DNA from: Micromussa lordhowensis
Lineage: Eukaryota > Cnidaria > Anthozoa > Scleractinia > Lobophylliidae
Assembly (NCBI GenBank): GCA_964020085.1
Contig: OZ026604.1
Span: 447,501-511,500 of the forward strand
Direction of reading: 5' to 3'
Length of the DNA: 64,000 nt
Shown here: piece by piece, positions 43,601 to 57,079 of the stretch
Layout: every line of letters starts with the position of its first letter
Numbering within the stretch: the stretch's first letter is position 1
Notes under the pieces: generated by a model
What the model was told of the DNA's origin: nothing
Seen by the model: the letters and a program-made list of their open reading frames with translations, nothing else
The model's database searches: none
Made by a program: the position numbers and the translations under genes

Positions 43601-46600
43601 AAAACGCACGCTGGGGGTCCCCTTGGCAAATGTGACATAGCTCGGCTTTACGGGCACTTTAAGAGGCGCGGTTTGCAGCAAAATGTTCTGCTAGGTTGGC
43701 ACTTCAAGGAAATTGTAGTTAGGACATGATGGCATTGGCGCCAGGGTGTTTTTTCTGGCCTTCTTTTTGCAGTAGTTTTCCCTGGTCCCAACTTTGCAGA
43801 ATTTCAGAAAACGCGCGCTGGGGGTTCCCTTGGCAAATTTGACATACCTCGGCTTCACGGGCACTTTAAGAGGCGCGGTTTGCAGCAAAATGTTCTGTTA
43901 GGTTGGCACTTTAAGGAAATTTTAGTTAGGACATGATGGCATTGGCGCCAGGGTGTTTTTTCTGGCCTTCTTTTTGCAGTAGTTTTCCCTGGTCCCAACT
44001 TTGCAGAATTTCAGAAAACGCGCGCTGGGGGTCCTCTTGGCAAATTTGACATAGCTCGGCTTCACGGGCACTTTAAGAGGCGCGGTTTGCAGCAAAATGT
44101 TCTGCTAGGTTGGCACTTCAAGGAAATTGTAGTTAGGACATGATGGCATTGGCGCCAGGGTGTTTTTTCTGGCCTTCTTTTTGCAGTAGTTTTCCCTGGT
44201 CCCAACTTTGCAGAATTTCAGAAAACGCGCGCTGGGGGTCCCCTTGGCAAATGTGACATAGCTCGGCTTTACGGGCACTTTAAGAGGCGCGGTTTGCAGC
44301 AAAATGTTCTGCTAGGTTGGCACTTCAAGGAAATTGTAGTTAGGACATGATGGCATTGGCGCCAGGGTGTTTTTTCTGGCCTTCTTTTTGCAGTAGTTTT
44401 CCCTGGTCCCAACTTTGCAGAATTTCAGAAAACGCGCGCTGGGGGTCCCCTTGGCAAATTTGACATAGCTCGGCTTCACGGGCACTTTAAGAGGCGCGGT
44501 TTGCAGCAAAATGTTCTGTTAGGTTGGTACTTTAAGGAAATTTTAGTTAGGATATGATGGCATTGGCGCCAGGGTGTTTTTTCTGGCCTTCTTTTTGCAG
44601 TAGTTTTCCCTGGTCCCAACTTTGCAGAATTTCAGAAAACGCGCGCTGGGGGTCCTCTTGGCAAATTTGACATAGCTCGGCTTCACAGGCACTTTAAGAG
44701 GCGCGGTTTGCAGCAAAATGTTCTGCTAGGTTGGCACTTCAAGGAAATTGTAGTTAGGACATGATGGCATTGGCGCCAGGGTGTTTTTTCTGGCCTTCTT
44801 TTTGCAGTAGTTTTCCCTGGTCCCAACTTTGCAGAATTTCAGAAAACGCGCGCTGGGGGTCCCCTTGGCAAATTTGACATAGTTCGGCTTCACGGGCACT
44901 TTAAGAAGCGCGGTTTGCAGCAAAATGTTCTGCTAGGTTGGCACTTCAAGGAAATCCTAGTTAGGACATGATGGCATTGGCGCCAGGGTGTTTTTTCTGG
45001 CCTTCTTTTTGCAGTAGTTTTCCCTGGTCCCAACTTTGCAGAATTTCAGAAAACGCGCGCTGGCGGTCCCCTTGTCAAATTTGACATAGCTCGGCTTCAC
45101 GGGCACTTTAAGAGGCGCGGTTTGCAGCAAAATGTTCTGCTAGGTTGGCACTTCAAGAAAATTTTAGTAAGGACTTGATGACATTGGCGCCAGGGTGTTT
45201 TTTCTGGCCTTCTTTTTGCAGTAGTCTTCCCTGGTCCCAACTTTGCAGAATTTCAGAAAACGCGCGCTGGGGGTCCCCTTGGCAAATTTGACATAGCTCG
45301 GCTTCATAGGCACTTTAAGAGGCGCGGTTTGCAGCAAAATGTTCTGCTAGGTTAGCACTTTAAGGAAATCCTAGTTAAGAGATGATGGCATTGGCGCCAG
45401 GGTGTTTTTTCTGGCCTTCTTTTTGCAGTAGTTTTCCCTGGTCTTAACTTTGCAGAATTTCAGAAAACGCGCGCTGGGGGTCCCCTTGTCAAATTTGACA
45501 TAGCTCGGCTTCACGGGCACTTTAAGAGGCGCGGTTTGCAGCAAAATGTTCTGCTAGGTTGGCACTTCAAGGAAATCCTTGTTAGGACATGATGGCATTG
45601 GCGCCAGGGTGTTTTTTCTGGCCTTCTTTTTGCAGTAGTTTTCCCTGGTCCCAACTTTGCAGAATTTCAGAAAACGCGCGCTGGGGGTCCCCTTGGCAAA
45701 TGTGACATAGCTCGGCTTTACGGGCACTTTAAGAGGCGCGGTTTGCAGCAAAATGTTCTGCTAGGTTGGCACTTCAAGGAAATTGTAGTTAAGACATGAT
45801 GGCATTGGCGCCAGGGTGTTTTTTCTGGCCTTCTTTTTGCAGTAGTTTTCCCTGGTCCCAACTTTGCAGAATTTCAGAAAACGCGCGCTGGGGGTCCCCT
45901 TGGCAAATTTGACATAGCTCGGCTTCACGGGCACTTTAAGAGGCGCGGTTTGCAGCAAAATGTTCTGCTAGGTTAGCACTTTAAGGAAATTTTAGTTAGG
46001 ACATGATGGCATTGGCGCCAGGGTGTTTTTTCTGGCCTTCTTTTTGCAGTAGTTTTCCCTGGTCCCAACTTTGCAGAATTTCAGAAAACGCGCGCTGGGG
46101 GTCCCCTTGTCAAATTTGACATAGCTCGGCTTCACGGGCACTTTAAGAGGCGCGGTTTGCAGCAAAATGTTCTGCTAGGTTGGCACTTCAAGGAAATTTT
46201 AGTTAGGACATGATGGCATTGGCGCCAGGGTGTTTTTTTTGGCCTTCTTTTTGCAGTAGTTTTCCCTGGTCCCAACTTTGCAGAATTTCAGAAAACGCGC
46301 GCTGGGGGTCCCCTTGGCAAATTTGACATAGCTCGGCTTCACGGGCACTTTAAGAGGCGCGGTTTGCAGCAAAATGTTCTGCTAGGTTGGCACTTCAAGG
46401 AAATTTTAGTTAGGACATGATGGCATTGGCGCCAGGGTGTTTTTTTTGGCCTTCTTTTTGCAGTAGTTTTCCCTGGTCCCAACTTTGCAGAATTTCAGAA
46501 AACGCGCGCTGGGGGTCCCCTTGGCAAATTTGACATAGCTCGGCTTCACGGGCACTTTAAGAGGCGCGGTTTGCAGCAAAATGTTCTGCTAGGTTGGCAC

Positions 46601-48099
46601 TTCAAGGAAATCGTAGTTAGGACATGATGGCATTGGCGCCAGGGTGTTTTTTCTGGCCTTCTTTTTGCAGTAGTTTTCCCTGGTCCCAACTTTGCAGAAT
46701 TTCAGAAAACGCGCGCTGGGGGTCCCCTTGGCAAATGTGACATAGCTCGGCTTTACGGGCACTTTAAGAGGCGCGGTTTGCAGCAAAATGTTCTGCTAGG
46801 TTGGCACTTCAAGGAAATTGTAGTTAAGACATGATGGCATTGGCGCCAGGGTGTTTTTTCTGGCCTTCTTTTTGCAGTAGTTTTCCCTGGTCCCAACTTT
46901 GCAGAATTTCAGAAAACGCGCGCTGGGGGTCCCCTTGGCAAATTTGACATAGCTCGGCTTCACGGGCACTTTAAGAGGCGCGGTTTGCAGCAAAATGTTC
47001 TGTTAGGTTGGCACTTTAAGGAAATTTTAGTTAGGACATGATGGCATTGGCGCCAGGGTGTTTTTTCTGGCCTTCTTTTTGCAGTAGTTTTCCCTGGTCC
47101 CAACTTTGCAGAATTTCAGAAAACGCGCGCTGGGGGTCCTCTTGGCAAATTTGACATAGCTCGGCTTCACGGGCACTTTAAGAGGCGCGGTTTGCAGCAA
47201 AATGTTCTGCTAGGTTGGCACTTTAAGGAAATTGTAGTTAGGACATGATGGCATTGGCGCCAGGGTGTTTTTTCTGGCCTTCTTTTTGCAGTAGTTTTCC
47301 CTGGTCCCAACTTTGCAGAATTTCAGAAAACGCGCGCTGGGGGTCCCCTTGGCAAATTTGACATAGTTCGGCTTCACGGGCACTTTAAGAGGCGCGGTTT
47401 GAAGCAAAATGTTCTGCTAGGTTGGCACTTCAAGGAAATGTTAGTTAGGACATGATGGCATTGGCGCCAGGGTGTTTTTTCTGGCCTTCTTTTTGCAGTA
47501 GTTTTCCCTGGTCCCAACTTTGCAGAATTTCAGAAAACGCGCGCTGGGGGTCCCCTTGTCAAATTTGACATAGCTCGGCTTCACGGGCACTTTAAGAGGC
47601 GCGGTTTGCAGCAAAATGTTCTGCTAGGTTGGCACTTCAAGGAAATTTTAGTAAGGACTTGATGGCATTGGCGCCAGGGTGTTTTTTCTGCCCTTCTTTT
47701 TGCAGTAGTCTTCCCTGGTCCCAACTTTGCAGAATTTCAGAAAACGCGCGCTGGGGGTCCCCTTGGCAAATTTGACATAGCTCGGCTTCATGGGCACTTT
47801 AAGAGGCGCGGTTTGCAGCAAAATGTTTTGCTAGGTTAGCACTTTAAGGAAATCCTAGTTAAGAGATGATGGCATTGGCGCCAGGGTGTTTTTTCTGGCC
47901 TTCTTTTTGCAGTAGTTTTCCCTGGTCCCAACTTTGCAGAATTTCAGAAAACGCGCGCTGGGGGTCCCCTTGGCAAATGTGACATAGCTCGGCTTTACGG
48001 GCACTTTAAGAGGCGCGGTTTGCAGCAAAATGTTCTGCTAGGTTGGCACTTCAAGGAAATTGTAGTTAGGACATGATGGCATTGGCGCCAGGGTGTTTT

Positions 48100-51000
48100 T
48101 TCTGGCCTTCTTTTTGCAGTAGTTTTCCCTGGTCCCAACTTTGCAGAATTTCAGAAAACGCGCGCTGGGGGTCCCCTTGGCAAATTTGACATAGCTCGGC
48201 TTCACGGGCAATTTAAGAGGCGCGGTTTGCAGCAAAATGTTCTGTTAGGTTGGCACTTTAAGGAAATTTTAGTTAGGACATGATGGCATTGGCGCCAGGG
48301 TGTTTTTTCTGGCCTTCTTTTTGCAGTAGTTTTCCCTGGTCCCAACTTTGCAGAATTTCAGAAAACGCGCGCTGGGGGTCCTCTTGGCAAATTTGACATA
48401 GCTCGGCTTCACGGGCACTTTAAGAGGCGCGGTTTGCAGCAAAATGTTCTGCTTGGTTGGCACTTGAAGGAAATTTTAGTTAAGACATGATGGCATTGGC
48501 GCCAGGGTGTTTTTTCTGGCCTTCTTTTTGCAGTAGTTTTCCCTGGTCCCAACTTTGCAGAATTTCAGAAAACGCGCGCTGGGGGTCCCCTTGGCAAATT
48601 TGACATAGCTCGGCTTCACGGGCACTTTAAGAGGCGCGGTTTGCAGCAAAATGTTTTGCTAGGTTGGCACTTCAAGGAAATCCTAGTTAGGACATGATGG
48701 CATTGGCGCCAGGGTGTTTTTTCTGGCCTTCTTTTTGCAGTAGTTTTCCCTGGTCCCAACTTTGCAGAATTTCAGAAAACGCGCGCTGGGGGTCCCCTTG
48801 GCAAATTTGACATAGCTCGGCTTCACGGGCACTTTAAGAGGCGCGGTTTGCAGCAAAATGTTCTGCTTGGTTGGCACTTGAAGGAAATTTTAGTTAAGAC
48901 ATGATGGCATTGGCGCCAGGGTGTTTTTTCTGGCCTTCTTTTTGCAGTAGTTTTCCCTGGTCCCAACTTTGCAGAATTTCAGAAAACGCGCGCTGGGGGT
49001 CCCCTTGGCAAATTTGACATAGCTCGGCTTCACGGGCACTTTAAGAGGCGCGGTTTGCAGCAAAATGTTCTGCTAGGTTGGCACTTCAAGGAAATTCTAG
49101 TAAGGACATTATGGCATTGGCGCCAGGGTGTTTTTTCTGGCCTTCTTTTTGCAGTAGTTTTCCCTGGTCCCAACTTTGCAGAATTTCAGAAAACGCGCGC
49201 CTGGGGTCCCCTTGGCAAATTTGACATAGCTCGGCTTCACGGGCACTTTAAGAGGCGCGGTTTGCAGCAAAATATTCTGCTAGGTTAGCACTTTAAGGAA
49301 ATCCTAGTTAAGACATGATGGCATTGGCGCCAGGGTGTTTTTTCTGGCCTTCTTTTTGCAGTAGTTTTCCCTGGTCCCAACTTTGCAGAATTTCAGAAAA
49401 CGCGCGCTGGGGGTCCCCTTGGCAAATGTGACATAGTTCGGCTTCACGGGCACTTTAAGAGGCGCGGTTTGCAGCAAAATGTTCTGCTAGGTTGGCACTT
49501 GAAGGAAATCCTAGTTAGGACATGATGGCATTGGCGCCAGGGTGTTTTTTCTGGCCTTCTTTTTGCAGTAGTTTTCCCTGGTCCCAACTTTGCAGAATTT
49601 CAGAAAACGCGCGCTGGGGGTCCCCTTGTCAAATTTGACATAGCTCGGCTTCACGGGCACTTTAAGAGGCGCGGTTTGCAGCAAAATGTTCTGCTAGGTT
49701 GGCACTTCAAGGAATTTGTAGTAAGGACTTGATGGCATTGGCGCCAGGGTGTTTTTTCTGGCCTTCTTTTTGCAGTAGTTTTCCCTGGTCCCAACTTTGC
49801 AGAATTTCAGAAAACGCGCGCTGGGGGTCCCCTTGGCAAATTTGACATAGCTCGGCTTCACGGGCAATTTAAGAGGCGCGGTTTGCAGCAAAATGTTCTG
49901 TTAGGTTGGCACTTTAAGGAAATTTTAGTTAGGACATGATGGCATTGGCGCCAGGGTGTTTTTTCTGGCCTTCTTTTTGCAGTAGTTTTCCCTGGTCCCA
50001 ACTTTGCAGAATTTCAGAAAACGCGCGCTGGGGGTCCTCTTGGCAAATTTGACATAGCTCGGCTTCACGGGCACTTTAAGAGGCGCGGTTTGCAGCAAAA
50101 TGTTCTGCTTGGTTGGCACTTGAAGGAAATTTTAGTTAAGACATGATGGCATTGGCGCCAGGGTGTTTTTTCTGGCCTTCTTTTTGCAGTAGTTTTCCCT
50201 GGTCCCAACTTTGCAGAATTTCAGAAAACGCGCGCTGGGGGTCCCCTTGGCAAATTTGACATAGCTCGGCTTCACGGGCACTTTAAGAGGCGCGGTTTGC
50301 AGCAAAATGTTTTGCTAGGTTGGCACTTCAAGGAAATCCTAGTTAGGACATGATGGCATTGGCGCCAGGGTGTTTTTTCTGGCCTTCTTTTTGCAGTAGT
50401 TTTCCCTGGTCCCAACTTTGCAGAATTTCAGAAAACGCGCGCTGGGGGTCCCCTTGGCAAATTTGACATAGCTCGGCTTCACGGGCACTTTAAGAGGCGC
50501 GGTTTGCAGCAAAATGTTCTGCTTGGTTGGCACTTGAAGGAAATTTTAGTTAAGACATGATGGCATTGGCGCCAGGGTGTTTTTTCTGGCCTTCTTTTTG
50601 CAGTAGTTTTCCCTGGTCCCAACTTTGCAGAATTTCAGAAAACGCGCGCTGGGGGTCCCCTTGGCAAATTTGACATAGCTCGGCTTCACGGGCACTTTAA
50701 GAGGCGCGGTTTGCAGCAAAATGTTCTGCTAGGTTGGCACTTCAAGGAAATCTTAGTAAGGACATTATGGCATTGGCGCCAGGGTGTTTTTTCTGGCCTT
50801 CTTTTTGCAGTAGTTTTCCCTGGTCCCAACTTTGCAGAATTTCAGAAAACGCGCGCCTGGGGTCCCCTTGGCAAATTTGACATAGCTCGGCTTCACGGGC
50901 ACTTTAAGAGGCGCGGTTTGCAGCAAAATATTCTGCTAGGTTAGCACTTTAAGGAAATCCTAGTTAAGACATGATGGCATTGGCGCCAGGGTGTTTTTTC

Positions 51001-51400
51001 TGGCCTTCTTTTTGCAGTAGTTTTCCCTGGTCCCAACTTTGCAGAATTTCAGAAAACGCGCGCTGGGGGTCCCCTTGGCAAATGTGACATAGTTCGGCTT
51101 CACGGGCACTTTAAGAGGCGCGGTTTGCAGCAAAATGTTCTGCTAGGTTGGCACTTGAAGGAAATCCTAGTTAGGACATGATGGCATTGGCGCCAGGGTG
51201 TTTTTTCTGGCCTTCTTTTTGCAGTAGTTTTCCCTGGTCCCAACTTTGCAGAATTTCAGAAAACGCGCGCTGGGGGTCCCCTTGTCAAATTTGACATAGC
51301 TCGGCTTCACGGGCACTTTAAGAGGCGCGGTTTGCAGCAAAATGTTCTGCTAGGTTGGCACTTCAAGGAATTTGTAGTAAGGACTTGATGGCATTGGCGC
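48100..51400. repeat. Satellite B: 8-mer (1656-bp) tandem duplication
   Basis: About 48100-49745 is directly followed by its copy at 49756-51400. Markers at a shift of 1656 are GGGCAATTTAAG (about 48206/49862), GACATTATGG (49105/50761), GCGCGCCTGGGG (49195/50851), AATATTCTGC (49271/50927) and AGTTCGGCTT (about 49435/51091). The copies are not identical: AAATTCTAGTAAGG near 49092 is AAATCTTAGTAAGG near 50748. Confidence 0.9.
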
Positions 51401-54400
51401 CAGGGTGTTTCTTCTGCCCTTCTTTTTGCAGTAGTCTTCCCTGGTCCCAACTTTACAGAATTTCAGAAAACGCGCGCTGGGGGTCCCCTTGGCAAATTTG
51501 ACATAGCTCGGCTTCACGGGCACTTTAAGAGGCGCGGTTTGCAGCAAAATGTTCTGCTAGGTTAGCACTTTAAGGAAATGCTAGTTAAGAGATGATGGCA
51601 TTGGCGCCAGGGTGTTTTTTCTGGCCTTCTTTTTGCAGTAGTTTTCCCTGGTCCCAACTTTGCAGAATTTCAGAAAACGCGCGCTGGGGGTCCCCTTGGC
51701 AAATTTGACATAGCTCGGCTTCACGGGCACTTTAAGAGGCGCGGTTTGCAGCAAAATATTCTGCTAGGTTAGCACTTTAAGGAAATCCTAGTTAAGACAT
51801 GATGGCATTGGCGCCAGGGTGTTTTTTCTGGCCTTCTTTTTGCAGTAGTTTTCCCTGGTCCCAACTTTGCAGAATTTCAGAAAACGCGCGCTGGGGGTCC
51901 CCTTGGCAAATGTGACATAGTTCGGCTTCACGGGCACTTTAAGAGGCGCGGTTTGCAGCAAAATGTTCTGCTAGGTTGGCACTTGAAGGAAATCCTAGTT
52001 AGGACATGATGGCATTGGCGCCAGGGTGTTTTTTCTGGCCTTCTTTTTGCAGTAGTTTTCCCTGGTCCCAACTTTGCAGAATTTCAGAAAACGCGCGCTG
52101 GGGGTCCCCTTGTCAAATTTGACATAGCTCGGCTTCACGGGCACTTTAAGAGGCGCGGTTTGCAGCAAAATGTTCTGCTAGGTTGGCACTTCAAGGAATT
52201 TTTAGTTAGGACATGATGGCATTGGCGCCAGGGTGTTTTTTGTGGCCTTCTTTTTGCAGTAGTTTTCCCTGGTCCCAACTTTGCAGAATTTCAGAAAACG
52301 CGCGCTGGGGGTCCCCTTGGCAAATTTGACATAGCTCGGCTTCACGGGCACTTTAAGAGGCGCGGTTTGCAGCAAAATGTTCTGCTTGGTTGGCACTTGA
52401 AGGAAATTTTAGTTAAGACATGATGGCATTGGCGCCAGGGTGTTTTTTTTGGTCTTCTTTTTGCAGTAGTTTTCCCTGGTCCCAACTTTGCAGAATTTCA
52501 GAAAACGCGCGCTGGGGGTCCCCTTGGCAAATTTGACATAGCTCGGCTTCACGGGCACTTTAAGAGGCGCGGTTTGCAGCAAAATGTTCTGCTAGGTTGG
52601 CACTTCAAGGAAATCCTAGTTAGGACATGATGGCATTGGCGCCAGGGTGTTTTTTCTGGCCTTCTTTTTGCAGTAGTTTTCCCTGGTCCCAACTTTGCAG
52701 AATTTCAGAAAACGCGCGCTGGGGGTCCCCTTGGCAAATGTGACATAGCTCGGCTTCACGGGCACTTTAAGAGACGCGGTTTGCAGCAAAATGTTCTGCT
52801 AGGTTGGCACTTTAAGAAAATCCTAGTTAGCACATGATGGCATTGGCGCCAGGGTGTTTTTTCTGGCCTTCTTTTTGCAGTAGTTTTCCCTGGTCCCAAC
52901 TTTGCAGAATTTCAGAAAACGCGCGCTGGGGGTCCCCTTGGCAAATTTGACATAGCTCGGCTTCACGGGCACTTTAAGAGGCGCGGTTTGCAGCAAAATG
53001 TTCTGCTAGGTTGGCACTTCAAGGAAATTTTAGTTAGCACATGATGGCATTGGCGCCAGGGTGTTTTTTCTGGTCTTCTTTTTGCAGTAGTTTTCCCTGG
53101 TCCCAACTTTGCAGAATTTTAGAAAACGCGCGCTGGGGGTCCCCTTGGCAAATTTGACATAGCTCGGCTTCACGGGCACTTTAAGAGGCGCGGTTTGCAG
53201 CAAAATGTTCTGCTAGGTTGGCACTTCAAGGAAATTCTAGTTAGGACATGATGGCATTGGCGCCAGGGTGTTTTTTTTGGCCTTCTTTTTGCAGTAGTTT
53301 TCCCTGGTCCCAACTTTGCAGAATTTCAGAAAACGCGCGCTGGGGGTCCCCTTGGCAAATTTCACATAGCTCGGCTTCACGGGCACTTTAAGAGGCGCGG
53401 TTTGCAGCAAAATGTTCTGCTAGGTTGGCACTTTAAGGAAATTATAGTTAGGACATGATGGCATTGGCGCCAGGGTGTTTTTTCTGGCCTTCTTTTTGCA
53501 GTAGTTTTCCGTGGTCCCAACTTTGCAGAATTTCAAAAAACGCGCGCTGGGGGTCCCCTTGGCAAATGTGACATAGCTCGGCTTTACGGGCACTTTAAGA
53601 GGCGCGGTTTGCAGCAAAATGTTCTGCTAGGTTGGCACTTCAAGGAAATTTTAGTTAGGACATGATGGCATTGGCGCCAGGGTGTCTTTTCTGGCCTTCT
53701 TTTTGCAGTAGTTTTCCCTGGTCCCAACTTTGCAGAATTTCAGAAAACGCGCGCTGGAAGTCCCCTTGGCAAATTTGACATAGCTCGGCTTCACGGGCAC
53801 TTTAAGAGGCGCGGTTTGCAGCAAAATGTTCTGCTTGGATGGCACTTCAAGGAAATCCTAGTTAGGACATGATGGCATTGGCGCCAGGGTGTTTTTTTCT
53901 GGCCTTCTTTTTGCAGTAGTTTTCCCTGGTCCCAACTTTGCAGAATTTCAGAAAACGCGCGCTGGGGGTCCCCTTGGCAAATTTGACATAGCTCGGCTTC
54001 ACGGGCACTTTAAGAGGCGCGGTTTGCAGCAAAATGTTGTGCTAGGTTAGCACTTTATGGAAATCCTAGTTAGGACATGATGGCATTGGCGCCAGGGTGT
54101 TTTTTTTGGCCTTCTTTTTGCAGTAGTTTTCCCTGGTCCCAACTTTGCAGAATTTCAGAAAACGCGCGCTGGGGGTCCCCTTGGCAAATTTGACATAGCT
54201 CGGCTTCACGGACACTTTTTTAGGCGCGGTTTGCAGCAAAATGTTCTGCTAGGTTGGCACTTGAAGGAAATCCTAGTTAGGACATGATGGCATTGGCGCC
54301 AGGGTGTTTTTTCTGGCCTTCTTTTTGCAGTAGTTTTCCCTGGTCCCAACTTTGCAGAATTTCAGAAAACGCGCGCTGGGGGTCCCCTTGGCAAATGTGA

Positions 54401-57079
54401 CATAGCTCGGCTTTACGGGCACTTTAAGAGGCGCGGTTTGCAGCAAAATGTTCTGCTAGGTTGGCATTTCAAGGAAATTTTAGTTAGGACATGATGGCAT
54501 TGGCGCCAGGGTGTTTTTTCTGGCCTTCTTTTTGCAGTAGTTTTCCCTGGTCCCAACTTTGCAGAATTTCAGAAAACGCGCGCTGGGGGTCCCCTTGGCA
54601 AATGTGACATAGCTCGGCTTCACGGGCACTTTAAGAGGCGCGGTTTGCAGCAAAATGTTCTGCTAGGTTGGCACTTCAAGAAAATTCTAGTTAGGACATA
54701 ATGGCATTGGCGCGAGGGTGTTTTTTCTGGCCTTCTTTTTGCAGTAGTTTTCCCTGGTCCCAACTTTGCAGAATTTCAGAAAACGCGCGCTGGGGGTCCC
54801 CTTGGCAAATTTGACATAGCTCGGCTTCACGGGCACTTTAAGAGGCGCGGTTTGCAGCAAAATGTTTTGCTAGGTTGGCACTTCAAGGAGATTTTAGTTA
54901 GGACATGATGGCATTGGCGCCAGGGTGTTTTTTCTGGCCTTCTTTTTGCAGTAGTTTTCCCTGGTCCCAACTTTGCAGAATTTCAGAAAACGCGCGCTGG
55001 GGGTCCCCTTGGCAAATTTGACATAGCTCGGCTTCACGGGCACTTTAAGAGGCGCAGTTTGCAGCAAAATGTTCTGCTTGGATGGCACTTTAACGAAATC
55101 CTAGTTAGGACATGATGGCATTGGCGCCAGGGTGTTTTTTCTGGCCTTCTTTTTGCAGTAGTTTTCCCTGGTCCCAACTTTGCAGAATTTCAGAAAACGC
55201 GCGCTGGGGGTCCCCTTGGCAAATGTGACATAGCTCGGCTTTACGGGCACTTTAAGAGGCGCGGTTTGCAGCAAAATGTTCTGCTAGGTTGGCACTTCAA
55301 GGAATTTCTAGTTAGGACATGATGGCATTGGCGCCAGGGTGTTTTTTCTGGCCTTCTTTTTGCAGTAGTTTTCCCTGGTCCCAACTTTGCAGAATTTCAG
55401 AAAACGCGCGCTGGGGGTCCCCTTGGCAAATGTGACATAGCTCGGCTTCACGGGCACTTTAAGAGGCGCGGTTTGCAGCAAAATGTTCTGCTAGGTTGGC
55501 ACTTTAAGGAAAATCTAGTTAGGACATGATGGCATTGGCGCGAGGGTGTTTTTTCTGGCCTTCTTTTTGCAGTAGTTTTTCCTGGTCCCAACTTTGCAGA
55601 ATTTCAGAAAACGCGCGCTGGGGGTCCCCTTGGCAAATTTGACATACCTCGGCTTCACGGGCACTTTAAGAGGCGCGGTTTGCAGCAAAATGTTCTGCTA
55701 GGTTGGCACTTTAAGGAAATTTTAGTTAGGACATGATGGCATTGGCGCCAGGGTGTTTTTTCTGGCCTTCTTTTTGCAGTAGTTTTCCCTGGTCCCAACT
55801 TTGCAGAATTTCAGAAAACGCGCGCTGGGGGTCCCCTTGGCAAATTTGACATAGCTCGGCTTCACGGCCACTTTAAGAGGCGCGGTTTGCAGCAAAATGT
55901 TCTGCTAGGTTGGCACTTCAAGGAAATTCTAGTTAGGACATGATGGCATTGGCGCCAGGGTGTTTTTTCTGGCCTTCTTTTTGCAGTAGTTTTCCCTGGT
56001 CCCAACTTTGCAGAATTTCAGAAAACGCGCGCTGGGGGTCCCCTTGGCAAATTTGACATAGCTCGGCTTCACGGGCACTTTAAGAGGCGCGGTTTGCAGC
56101 AAAATGTTCTGCTAGGTTGGCACTTCAAGGAAATCCTAGTTAGGACATGATGGCATTGGCGCCAGGGTGTTTTTTCTGGCCTTCTTTTTGCAGTAGTTTT
56201 CCCTGGTCCCAACTTTGCAGAATTTCAGAAAACGCGCGCTGGGGGTCCCCTTGTCAAATTTGACATAGCTCGGCTTCACGGGCACTTTAAGAGGCGCGGT
56301 TTGCAGCAAAATGTTCTGCTAGGTTGGCACTTCAAGGAAATTTTAGTTAGGACTTGATGGTATTGGCGCCAGGGTTTTTTTTCTGGCCTTCTTTTTGCAG
56401 TAGTTTTCCCTGGTCCCAACTTTGCAGAATTTCAGAAAACGCGCGCTGGGGGTCCCCTTGGCAAATTTGACATAGCTCGGCTTCACGGGCACTTTAAGAG
56501 GCGCGATTTGCAGCAAAATGTTCTGCTTGGTTGGCACTTCAAGAAAATTCTAGTTAGGACATGATGGCATTGGCGCCAGGGTGTTTTTTTTGGCCTTCTT
56601 TTTGCAGTAGTTTTCCCTGGTCCCAACTTTGCAGAATTTCAGAAAACGCGCGCTGGGGGTCCCCTTGGCAAATTTGACATAGCTCGGCTTCACGGGCACT
56701 TTAAGAGGCGCGGTTTGCAGCAAAATGTTCTGCTAGGTTGGCACTTTAAGGAAATGCTAGTTAGGACATGATGGCATTGGCGCCAGGGTGTTTTTTCTGG
56801 CCTTCTTTTTGCAGTAGTTTTCCCTGGTCCCAACTTTGCAGAATTTCAGAAAACGCGCGCCTGGGGTCCCCTTGGCAAATTTGACATAGCTCGGCTTCAC
56901 GGGCACTTTAAGAGGCGCGGTTTGCAGCAAAATGTTCTGCTAGGTTAGCACTTTAAGGAACTCTTAGTTAGGACATGATGGCATTGGCGCCAGGGTGTTT
57001 TTTCTGGCCTTCTTTTTGCAGTAGTTTTCCCTGGTCCCAACTTTGCAGAATTTCAGAAAACGCGCGCTGGGGGTCCCCT

